Assembly: GCA_963920525.1 (NCBI GenBank)
Contig: OY986435.1
Coordinates: 268,922,299 to 268,986,298, forward strand
From: Dichetophora obliterata
Lineage: Eukaryota; Arthropoda; Insecta; Diptera; Sciomyzidae
DNA length: 64,000 nt
Direction: 5' to 3'
Of this stretch, positions 53,129 through 62,805 are shown piece after piece. Under the pieces are notes generated by a model, which saw nothing but the letters and a program-made list of their open reading frames with translations, did not search any database and was not told the DNA's origin. Each line of letters starts with the position of its first letter. The first letter of the stretch is position 1. The translations under genes and the position numbers were made by a program.

Positions 53129-54277
53129 CAAACTGCAAACAATTTTATCATTAAAACTGCATGTGTTAATTGAGGTCGAATACTGAATTCTGACGCTGTG
53201 TGACCAATAACTCCAATGCTATTTAATATCGAAAATTTTTGTTGCATGGGAGGTGCTACGCTCCTTGTCCAACGCTCATAAGAAGTATTCAGTAAAACTG
53301 CATGCATAGATTGAAGTCGGATTCTGAATTCCCACGCTGTGCGATCTATAGCTTCAAAGCTATTCGATATCGTATATTTGGGTTACATGGGAGGTGATAT
53401 TCCCCCTTGTCCTACGCCCAAAAAATGTTATCAGTGGAACTGCATGTGTAGCTTGAGGTCGAATACTGAATTCCAAGGCTATGATACCTATAACTCTAAA
53501 GCTATTCGATAGCACAAATTTTGGTTGTATGGGAGGTGCCACGCCCGCTTGCCAACGCCATAAAATGTTATCAGTAAAACTACATTTGTAGATTAAGGTC
53601 GAATACTGAATTTGAACAGCTGAACTGAACAGCTGTGCGACCTATAACTGCATAGCTATTCGATAACGAAAAATTGAGTTGCATGGTAGGTGTCACTCCC
53701 CCTTGTCCAACGCCCATAAAATGTTACCAATTAAACTGCATGTGTAAATTTAGGTCGAATACTGAATTTCGATGCTGTAAACGGCATGTATAAATTGTGG
53801 TTAAATACCGAATTTCGAGGCTGTGCGACCCATAACTCCAAAGCATTTAGATGTCGCAAATTTTTTATATATTTGTGGGGGGTAAAAGGGGGTGTGGCAG
53901 TTATTACTTAAACCATCTTGTACTCGAAACAAATCCACTGCCAAAATTTTTGCTCAATCGGGACAGTAGTTTCAAAGTTTTTTTAATATATCCTTAAAGC
54001 AGGCGTTTTTAAAGTGAACCCACGCCCATTTTTAGTATAGTTACCGATAGTTATTATAACTTAATTACCAAATTTTAGTTTGATACGACAAAAACCGTGT
54101 TAAATATAGCATTTTTATTGATTTGTGGGCACTAAAGGGGGTGTGGCAACATTTTCTATTTCTTAAACCTTCGCGTAGCAACTACAAGCAAATACGCAGA
54201 AGGAAGTATCGAATTTGGTCGAGTCGTTTTCAAGTTTTTAGCATTCGAACAAATCACAATCCATTTTTATATACATA
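53129..54277 (-). mobile_element. Helitron-type (HINE-like) element, reverse orientation
   Basis: The same ~140-160-bp tandem unit as 1215-1830, inverted: about five copies at 53130-53860, each with 'gcatgggaggtg.cac.cccttgtccaacgc' and 'gaggtcgaatactgaattc'. Then 'ggtaaaagggggtgtggcag' and a repeat of it at 54130. The end near 54265 ('aaatcacaatccatttttat' 'ata') matches the 5' end seen at 18770-18785. Interrupted at 54278 by the next element. Confidence 0.65.
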
Positions 54278-54470
54278 TCTGTGGACATTTGACAAAACGA
54301 CTTCTCTCGAGATAAGACAATTTTCCATGTTTTTTTAGTAAATATAAAAATTTAAACCGCTTCTTTTGGTCTAATCGCCGCATTTCTACGAATTTTAGAA
54401 GATAAAATACGCAATTGGCAAAAGTCAAGTAAGAAAACTTGACACAAATAAAACACTGTTCTTTTATCTT

Positions 54471-54669
54471 ATGGCATTTTCGTTTCTCGAAAAAATGTTG
54501 CATTTTTCTTTTCCTTTGAGAAATCTTAATTATTTTTCTTTTTGTGAGATCACATTTTCGCGAAAGAACACGATTCAATTTTAGAGGTCACTATTTTTAT
54601 TCTCAAGAGGACAGAAGCTCTAAAAAGGCCAAAAAAATGTTGCATTTTTTCGAGAAACGAAAACGCCAT
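54471..54669. repeat. Hairpin-type MITE, 199 bp
   Basis: The left arm ATGGCATTTTCGTTTCTCGA then 'aaaaatg' is matched in inverse by the right arm with one difference in 27. Interior arms continue with 'gagaa..ttctc'. Non-coding; a 103-codon ORF across it is a by-product. Confidence 0.65.
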
Positions 54670-54844
54670 CAAGTTTTTAATTTATTTGAACTACCATTTC
54701 AACAAATCTACTACTCTATTCACAAAGAAACACCGGATTCGCCCACAATGTTCGAGCGCCGGCCGATCAGAGCGAACGACGAAATCTTCTTTCGTTCGTG
54801 CTGAAAAAGAGTTTCCACTGCACGAATAGCGCTCGCACCAAACT

Positions 54845-54898
54845 GTTTCCACTGCCTGAACGAACGGTGAATTCTTCGTTCATTCAGGCAGTGGAAAC
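54845..54898. repeat. Short perfect-type hairpin, ~20-bp arms
   Basis: 'gtttccactgcctgaacgaa' (54845-54864) against the inverse of 'ttcgttcattcaggcagtgg' 'aaac' (54875-54898), one mismatch, ~10-base loop. A third partial copy 'gtttccactgcacgaa' precedes at 54811. Confidence 0.7.
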
Positions 54899-54912
54899 GC
54901 TCGGTAAGAAAT

Positions 54913-55733
54913 CAAGAATGATAGAATAAGAGATTACGCTTTGCGCAGGTCCGTTACTTCTGCTAATCGAGTTTGACAACCATCTGTTCAGTTGACTACG
55001 TCACAATATTTTATTTCTTTGATAAACATACTGCGATCGGTTGTATTTTATTTAATTGTGTATATATCGAGGTATATTTGCGAGTTTTTAACTTAAAATT
55101 TAAAAAATGAAATGTGCAGCTGCTAATTGTGGTAACAATAGCAAACTAATATTTTTTAGAAACGTGATGTTTGCAATAAATACAAAAATTAAACCAAGAA
55201 ATTGTAGAAAAAACACACAAACGATAGCAAAAATACAAAAATATATTAACTTAATAAATTTTTTTTCATTATTTAAAAACTTGGAACTATCATTTATTTG
55301 TCCTTTCAATTCACAGGTAAATTAATGGAAATAAAATATCTGGGAATGTTTAAACTACATCAATTAAACTCGTAATAAACATTTTTATGAAATCCAAGTC
55401 GAAAAATAATGCTGACTGAAGTTGGTTTCTCAGACAAATTTTTTTTTGACTAAGCTGCTTACTGGCTGTAATAAAATAATAGTAAAAATAATGTATGCCA
55501 AGGAGTACTTAATAAATTTACCTTCTTCTCGTTCCAATAATATTGCTTCTTTATTCTTTTATTTTAATTATACAAACTAAAATGTATGCAATTTTCATTT
55601 CTGTGCAGAAATCGTATGCAAAGTGAACGCTCTCCAAAACAGCATTGATATTATGACGTACATGCGCAGAACGACAATTTTGTTCTACTCATTTTCTTGT
55701 CTTCGGCGCAATCTTTGTATTCTATCATTCTTG
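54913..55733 (+). mobile_element. Inverted-repeat DNA element, 821 bp, with 9-bp target duplication
   Basis: The left end CAAGAATGATAGAATAAGAG and right end (inverse) CAAGAATGATAGAATACAAA are identical over 16 bases and continue 'ATT.CGC'. An exact GTAAGAAAT flanks both sides (54904-54912, 55734-55742). It carries a small ORF beginning MKCAAANCGNN. The 8-9 bp duplication and the Cys-rich start suggest P-like or Mutator-like; undecided. Confidence 0.7.
55107..55325 (+). CDS. Small ORF in the 54913 element, possible truncated THAP-type start
   Basis: 72 codons starting MKCAAANCGNNSK, with C-x4-C resembling the opening of a THAP zinc finger (C-x2-4-C), then a basic, Lys/Asn-rich stretch without the remaining His/Cys ligands or AVPTIF box. 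If THAP, it would be the first exon of a P-superfamily transposase; the rest is absent. It may equally be a chance ORF. Confidence 0.3.
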   Translation: MKCAAANCGNNSKLIFFRNVMFAINTKIKPRNCRKNTQTIAKIQKYINLINFFSLFKNLELSFICPFNSQVN

Positions 55734-55742
55734 GTAAGAAAT

Positions 55743-56004
55743 AATCATATCTCTTGATGTCGGTGTTAGTGATGATACACTATTGCAACAGCACCAAAGC
55801 AAAATAAGTATCGAGACTGTAGTGTTCTCATACATGATTTCATACATACTCGCATTTACACTCATTTGCATTCTCATTCATATCCTTAATCACATTTTCA
55901 TCTTCACATATTAAAACACTTTGTTATTTGCACCTTAACTATTAAATAATTTTTAGAATTAAGTAATCAAAATATATATTGTGATCTCTTATTTAAATTA
56001 TAAC
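55743..56004. other. No recognised gene
   Basis: Interior of the composite element. Contains repeated 'cattcatatcc..' and 'cattt.catct' phrases (55855-55910) and nothing coding. Confidence 0.3.
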
Positions 56005-56092
56005 ATGAATTTTAATTGCGAGCTTAAGATCAAGTAAGTTTTTAAGAATACAACAACAGCAACAACAACAACAACAACTCTGTATAGAGTCA
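56005..56092 (+). repeat. Arm of the CAA-rich inverted-repeat element
   Basis: CATGAATTTTAATTGCGAGC then 'ttaagatcaagtaagttttt' 'aagaatacaacaacagcaac' and 'tctgtatagagtcaat', the same as the ends of the 22994-23657 element. No inverse partner seen downstream, so a solitary end. Confidence 0.55.
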
Positions 56093-56704
56093 ATCACCCG
56101 AGAAAAAATTTTATATTTTGTGTCAATAAAGTATCTGATATATGTCCGATGCCCGTGTCGGTAAATGTCCGACCTCTGCACCGAAAGAAGTGCTTGTTCT
56201 AGAACACCTTGGACAGGCACAATGTACGAACGGTGACCGATTCGGGCACTCGTCAGCTGATTGTGTTCGAAAATAGTCGCTCGTTTTTTAACACTTTATT
56301 GACATAATACAGACTTACTACGCCACTTTATCAGGTGCCTTTTAAGGTACTTGTTAGGCATGTTTCGGGTACATTATAGTTGCGACTCAGGCCAGTTTCG
56401 ATACATATAAGCTAATTTATTGACACAATATATCAATTTTTTTCTCAGGTCCTGTTCGCTGAAGCTCGTTTGCATTTGGCTTAAAATCAATGTGCGATTA
56501 ATGTTTTTTCATAAAGTTCGCAATTTTTCGTTACTACCCCTAGCTTTTAAAAATAAAATTAAGTCCGATACTCTGGACTTTTGTGCCTGAGTAGTTTGGT
56601 ACTAGTACTAGAGTACTAGAAACAATTTTCAAAACATTAAGGCCGAAGGAGAACGTCCAGTTGAAACTGATCGGGATATTAACGAATAAGATATATAATT
56701 ACAA
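56093..56704. other. No recognised gene
   Basis: Unique-looking sequence with short phrases 'gtgcc..tcgggcac' and 'cattataatacagac'; no coding signal. 'aggtactt..taggc' and 'actagtactagagtactag' (~56600) are small palindromes. Confidence 0.3.
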
Positions 56705-56952
56705 TTAGGGTATTCACAAGGTGTGCTATCATGTCACATTGTCCTAAAATTGTACATCTAAAATTTACAATATAAATTAATACAAATAAGAAACAGCTGC
56801 TTCATTACGACACTTCAATAAACATAGCTTTCAGAGTTGTAATATATTAGTACTTTTTTATATGACAGGAAACAATAAAATGTTTAAACTAGTGTAAAAT
56901 CTTAGGACAATATGACATTATGACATGATAGCACACCTTGTGAATATCCTAA
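56705..56952. mobile_element. TA-flanked MITE, 248 bp
   Basis: The left end TTAGGGTATTCACAAGGTGT then 'gctatcatgtca' is matched in inverse by 'tgacatgatagc' 'acaccttgtgaatatcctaa', 30 of 32 bases. 'ttgtcctaa.at' follows on both sides. Likely Tc1/mariner-type with TA duplication (GGGTATTC as the true end). Confidence 0.75.
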
Positions 56953-57704
56953 ATAAGTTTATCTGTACTAAAACTGCTAAATGTAATTTTTTATTGTTCG
57001 CTATATTACTTTTATATTTTAAAGTAAATTTTCATGTTTCAGTTAAACTTAACTAAATGTTTCTTGTTATTAAAAATTAATACTATTTTCCATTATTATT
57101 TGGCTATTTGAGTCTTTTGAGACACACAGTCTGTGATAGATATACGGACATCAAGACAAACAAAGAGCAACTAAGACATATTTAAAACTGTTATTTTTTT
57201 TCTAAGTTTTTAAACCGTAACAAAGCATTAAAAGAAATAAAGAAAACTAAGGTAGCAATTAAAATGTTATATTTTAATTAAATGATACACAACTTTTTAA
57301 TAAATCTTAAATGTTTTTTGCCAAACTAACTTCTTTCGAACATTTTTCTACATTTCAATTTAACAAAACGACTTGTCTTCATATAAGTCACTTAGATCAT
57401 TTTCTTTTTTAATAAAGATAGTTTTGACAAAACGACTTAAGTGGTAAAAACTATTTTTTGTGTTAAGAATCCATTTAACAAATTATCTTATCTTTTACAT
57501 TTTCAGTTTCAAAAAAAAACTGTAGCTCTTAGAGGAAAAAAAAATTATCGCAAAATGTTTCCTTTATATTTGTGTATAATGTGTAATTATAAGATTCCTT
57601 TCGATTACTATACAAAAAAATTTTGTTAGGCATTTTAACAGTTTTTTCGCTCTCCTGAAAATTTGATGATTTAGAGAAAAGCTGTTTTGTCAAATGTTCA
57701 CAGA

Positions 57705-59052
57705 TATATAGATTAAGACATAAAGAATAATAGCGTTTTTTTAAAACATTCAAATGCTTGTCTTATAACCGATTTCAGGTTTTAATTTTTTTTATCGCTG
57801 GAAAAGCGCTATAAATATTTTATTTTATTCATCTCGACATATCTTGATTGTGTTTTGAGTCCGAAAAACAGTATTGAGAAACAGATAAAACATTATTTAT
57901 TATTAGGGCGTATTATCTTTACGAATTCTGATATTTTCCTTAAAATAGCATTCAATCATAAGTGCATATTTTTCCATATTTTGCAATAAATGCATGGATT
58001 TGCATATTTTACAAAAATGCCAGTATTGCTTATTTATTGCGCATGTTTTCGTATATTTTGCAAAACATGCATTTTATTTTTTTTTTTTTTATTTGCAACT
58101 ATGTTTTTAAATTTAGTGCGACAGATATTAAGAATATATATTGTATAATTATTACTTTTATGCTCTCTTCATAATATTGTTGTTTTTGATAAATGATTTA
58201 TATATGTATTTTAATATTAATTGCTTTTTTTTGTTACATTACATGCAGTATTTATTTTTAAACCGATAATAAAATATTAGAAAAATGTTTTTAATTGCCT
58301 ATTTTACCTGTTTTTAGCGCCTATTTTAGAATTTGAAGTGCATGTTTTATGCGCATATTTTCGATATTTTAGTGCACGAGACTCCCTATTTATTATATAA
58401 CAAAAGCAAGAATCGAAAAAAATCCTAAATACTTAAGTCTACTTCATTTATTAGCCACAAATACAAAAGGCATAAATCAAACAGCTTTCATATAAGTAAG
58501 AACACTATTTTGAGTACATCCAAGCAAATTTCTTAAAAATAATTAAAAAGTATTCTAACTTATTTTTATTTCTGTAGAATATATGGCAAATAATGATAAA
58601 GAACAACAGTGACTTTATATAATTAAACTATTTAACTAAAACATACTTCATTTTCAAGATGATGCAACTTGCACACGCGAAAACAATCACATTTGTATAA
58701 AACACTGAGATTTCACCGTGCTAGTCTATAAATTTTAAAAACCTATCTCCAACGTCGATATGAGCTGACTCAAGGTGTGTAGGGTACATAATCAATTATA
58801 ACTTACTTTGTTTTCATCTCAGCTCAACACCGATATCAGCTCTTACTTTAGCTTAATTTAAATTGCTAATTAATAATAACGTACACGCAAAAAAACAGCA
58901 CATTGAAACTAACAATGACTGAAATAAAGTTGAAAACGCAGGCACATTGCTTGGTAGCACCTTTTTACATGGGCAAAATTAAGGCCAGTCCAGCGCAAAC
59001 TTATAGAGATAGAGAATAATTTAAATTTAGTTATTTTAATGATGCGATATGA
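57705..59052. other. Intergenic region downstream of transporter gene B
   Basis: AT-rich. 57960-58380 has many 'gcatattttccatattttgc'-like phrases, suggesting an old MITE without clear ends. No gene recognised; gene B's 3' untranslated region lies at its right edge. Confidence 0.4.
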
Positions 59053-60666
59053 TCACTCACTCAAAACAAAACCAGAAAAGACACTAAACGTCAGACTGCA
59101 GTAAGACTCTAGCAACACGCCGATAATGTTGCTGCCGAACACGCTGCCCGAACGACCCAACATCAGACAGATGCAAACCGCTTTTCCTCTGCAAAGAGCG
59201 CCCATAAATAGCTCTTGAATGAAAGAATATGCTTTAAAGTGCTTACCTCAAGTGCGTAGGCACTAAATCCACCACTGCACCACTTAGCACCGAAACGTTC
59301 AAGCCTGGTAGGATAAGAAATAAGCAGAATACCGCAACAACTGCTGTAGGGTGCAAGATCCAGTGCAGGGAGATGCCACAGGCACCAGAAATGACCAGAG
59401 CACCAATCAGGACTTGCTTTCGACCAATAGGATTGATAATAATACCCTGCACAGCATTGCCTACCATATAGATGAGTCCAAAGGTGATGGAATCAATGTA
59501 GCTCTTCGTGCTAATGTGGTCATCACAGAACTGGAAAAAGTTTTTGTTGTAGAAGAGCTTACGCGTATAAATCCATTAATCCGGACGTGAGCTTACCAAC
59601 GTTGTTTCATTTTGCTCTGAAACTTGCAAGGAAGCATCAATGACTTGGCACACAGTCATCCAGCCATCATCTGAACCTACACGATTTTGTATTTCCGGAT
59701 ACCAGAGGCCCATGCCGGCGGAGCTAAAAAATCAGCATTAATTTGTTTTTAATCTATCAGTAAGAAAAAAAAATTATGTGAACCTTAAGAAAAGTCCAAA
59801 CATAATAATGCAACTAATCAAAAAGTTCAGTACATATGGCGGCCTAAAGAGTGGGCGTGTCTCCTGCCACATTTTACTCAAAGCACCAGCACTGAAAAGA
59901 GATGTAATGGTTAATCTTTGAGCATTCAAAACACACCTATCTCTATCTATTCTTTCACATTACCCCGTTTTGGTTGCTAAAACTTCTGAATGCTCAACAT
60001 TTGCCTCGGCCTTCAAATGGAATACCTGCAGCGGTTTTGTGCTGCTGGTATTCATTCTGTTTATCCAATTAACCGCATCCAGTGCTTCTTTTTCCTTACC
60101 CAAAGCTAGTAGAATTTTTGGACTCTCAGGCAAGGGCAATAAAATGAGGGCACCTATTAGACCCGGTAGCAAATTGAAGAATATTAAGAGACGCCAGGGT
60201 CGAAAATCATAGGCACCAAATACGAAGAAAGTCCAATCGAAGGAAAGTACGAACCAAGCCACAGCTATAAAAGACAAGCAGATAATTATTTTTATTTCGA
60301 AATAAATGAAGACCTTGTGTTACCTGGTAAATAAGCCATTGCCAAACCCACAAACATGCTCGCATAGTTAATAACTACCGGTCGATGACGCGTTATAAAA
60401 AATTCACCTAAATACGCATAGTTTGTGGAGGAGGCCCCTGCAATGCTGAAAAAATGATAAAAATTTTATACCTCAAGTAAAAAAATAAAAGAAAATAACC
60501 CACCAACACCCGGTTAATAATCTGAGAAACACAAAAGCCCAAAAATTTGGTATAAAGAGCGAAATGAATGAGATAAAGTTTCCGGAAAATGTGGTGTATA
60601 GTAAAATTGTGCGTCTGCCGAGTGTATCGCTCAAATAACCCCAGAAATAGGATGTGATCATAATAC
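59053..60666 (-). CDS. SV2/SVOP-like major facilitator transporter (gene B), 5' exons missing
   Basis: Paralogue of gene A. Exons seen: 60666-60504, 60445-60324, 60264-59964, 59891-59784, 59723-59597, 59530-59247 and 59188-59053 (TGA), 1241 nt with consistent GT-AG introns and phases. Motifs: YFWGYLSDTLGRRTILL, STNYAYLGEFFITRHRPVVI, FRPWRLLIFF, PLPESPKILLALGKEKEA, NPIGRKQVLIGAL and PTHLRGKAVC. Three exons match gene A exactly in length (163, 122, 284). The segment equal to gene A exon 5 is split here by an extra intron (301 + 108 nt). The first two exons (103 + 162 nt in gene A) were not found between 60667 and 64000; they may lie beyond the window, with the Helentron in the intervening intron. 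A 12-helix membrane protein; substrate unknown. Confidence 0.88.
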
Positions 60667-61484
60667 CTAAAATTAAAAGATAGAAAGAACTTAGTACAAT
60701 TCACGATTATCCAATTTCAAAGTTTCAGCATATTAAAGCTGTTTTGTCATGACTTCAATTTCTTCAGCACATCTGTTTTCGTTTTAACATAGCTAGAGTC
60801 TAATTAATATATCTATTATGATATAATGGCATCATGATCTGTTTTCTTTTCAGCTTAATTAATTAAACTAGGCCTTAGCAACTGCCCTTCAAAATTAAAT
60901 GAAACTTAAAAAAATAAGAGTTAAGCCCGACGCACAGTACGTTATACCATACAAAAATGTAAGATTAATTTTTGAAGTGAAAACTTCTTTAGGCACGTTG
61001 AACGATTTTGGTAGAGGGTAAATCTTTGGTTTGCGTCATCGTCATTTTGCGAGTTACTCTCGTCATCAATACATACAGCGAGGAGGTTTTTAAATGATGA
61101 TCTTGGATCTTGACTACAAGGCGCTCAGCAAACGTAGCAAGCAACCATCAATAAATTCCTCTGCTGACGCACCGTTATTTTCCCTCCCTTTGCTCCGCTG
61201 CAAAACATTGAATAATACTGTTTTTCAATGCCTGCATTCAGCGGAAAGAACTGTTCCACAACTTTCGGGCTGAATGGTATGCTCTCACAGAACATGTTCC
61301 TTGAGATGTCACAATTTATAAAGCGAAAATATTTTATGCTACTTCGCTACTTGAGCACTTTTTCGGCTAGAATGCGGCCAATGTATATGTAGAGCTGCTG
61401 TAGGCTAAAATAAAAAAAAAATTTAATTTTTTGATATTTGGTTTTTGTTTGACTGGCCGTGAAGTCCCTTTTGATGCCACCACT
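60667..61484. other. Presumed intron or 5' flank of gene B, no gene seen
   Basis: Phrases such as 'gcacagtacgttataccata' and 'aaaacttctttaggcacgtt' (60935-61010) look like repeat-element sequence but I cannot name it. A 59-codon ORF starting MMILDLDYKALS at ~61094 is not recognised. Confidence 0.35.
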
Positions 61485-62096
61485 CATAGTACAACTAGAC
61501 AAGGTAGTGTTAGGGCTGAATGTGTACTCTTTCTTAGTGACCTGTAGTGAAAATACACAAATGCTATTAAACTATTGATATGACACACAACTGAATGTGT
61601 AATTCAATTATGTGATTCACTGAAGTCAATAACCTTTGCAATGATATTCTGTAATTCAATTGCGTGATTCACTGAATTCAATAACCTTTGCTATGATATT
61701 GCAAAAGTTTCAAGCAATACTTTTCAATAAAAGTAGAACAGAATAGTATGATACATTAACATTTTGCTTAGGCTTAATATTTTATATTTTATAAGAAAGC
61801 TTTATAATATTTGCTTAGCTTTAAGATTTCATATATTATGTATTATAAGCTTTTAGATTTCATGTTTTTTAAAATAAAGCCAGTCACTAATTGACATTGA
61901 GGAAAAACAGTTCGACGTCTTTCTTTTTTATTACAGACCATAACTGTCAAACTCAGCCATTTTGGTATTTTGATCAATTTTTGCTTTCATATTGCATTCT
62001 CATTAGTTGCAGATTTTGTATGAAATGTCAACTTCCTTTTGACAGTTTCGGTCACCGGCTCTCCGCCCTAACACTACCTTGTCAAATTTTGCCATT
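61485..62096. mobile_element. MITE, CATAGT-type ends, ~612 bp
   Basis: The left end CATAGTACAACTAGACAAGG and right end (inverse) AATGGCAAAATTTGACAAGG continue 'tagtgttagggc'; the inner 19 bases are identical. CCACCACT flanks both sides (61477-61484, 62097-62104), 8 exact bases and a ninth that differs. The motif GACAAGGTAG at the same distance from the end is shared with the 32077-32399 element. Interior has a duplicated 'ttcaataacctttgc.atgatatt' (61625 and 61678). Non-coding. Confidence 0.7.
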
Positions 62097-62104
62097 CCAC
62101 CACT

Positions 62105-62635
62105 TGAGATTTTGCTACCAGGCAAACAGAAAACATAGCAAGCAAAATGCGGTTTATTTTCTGACGCCGATACGTTCATCCCCTCTACCGTGGCGCAACC
62201 GCTCTGAACCTTTCCATTCTCACTGCGTTGTTGATGTAGATTTGCTATGTAATTGTTGTTGCACAGTTAGCTTGAATTTTTTTCTAGACTTTTTTTAGCT
62301 ACAGTCGGCATATGACAACTGATTTATTTTATATAAGAGTTTAAATCAATTTTAGAAATTTTGTATAAATGGCTGAAACTATTTCTTTTATCTATATGAT
62401 TTTTTAAATTATTTCATTATTGAATTCATTTAAAAATTTAAATCTTATTTCTATCTTTTTATATAATAACACAATATACATGCACGCTTTTTATATAGTT
62501 TGTGTTGTGTATTTAAATAAGAATATATAAGAAATATATATAGTATATAAATTATATATAATTTAATATAATAAATGTACGCAGACAGTTTAACCGCCTA
62601 GTGTTGTAAATTGAAAACGGAAACCAACGACAAGC
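62105..62635. other. No recognised gene
   Basis: Between the MITE and the Helentron; AT-rich with 'tatatata' runs near 62530-62560. The ORF at 61891-62298 runs across the MITE boundary and is not a gene. Confidence 0.3.
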
Positions 62636-62690
62636 AAGACACGAGAAACAATAGAATTTCGTATAGAAAAAGTATTGCTTCTCGTGTCTT
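62636..62690. repeat. Hairpin, 18-bp arms
   Basis: 'aagacacgagaaacaata' against the inverse of 'tattgcttctcgtgtctt', one mismatch, ~19-base loop. Directly upstream of the Helentron remnant; its role is unknown. Confidence 0.65.
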
Positions 62691-62805
62691 ATTTTGTCAA
62701 AGTAATAAACAGTTTTCGTCATTGCTAACAAAGATTGGTGATGGTAAAAAACTTGAGCAAACGAGTTACATTTAATAGAGAGTGGATTTTTTACGAAGGA
62801 CCAGC

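Larger units (their letters stand above)
54278..57704. mobile_element. Composite element with TA-flanked inverted repeats, 3.4 kb
   Basis: The left end TCTGTGGACATTTGACAAAA and right end (inverse) TCTGTGAACATTTGACAAAA continue 'c..ctt.tctc', ~30 bp with few differences, with TA on both outer sides. The core 'tttgacaaaacgactt' is repeated inside at ~57362 (partly) and 57423. No transposase recognised; the interior is largely other small elements (54471-54669, 54913-55733, 56005-56092, 56705-56952). The large size may come from these later insertions. Confidence 0.55.

Noticed and set aside
55993..56220. 75-codon - strand ORF with a poly-Cys run
   Set aside because: The Cys run is the (CAA/CAG)n microsatellite read in another frame.
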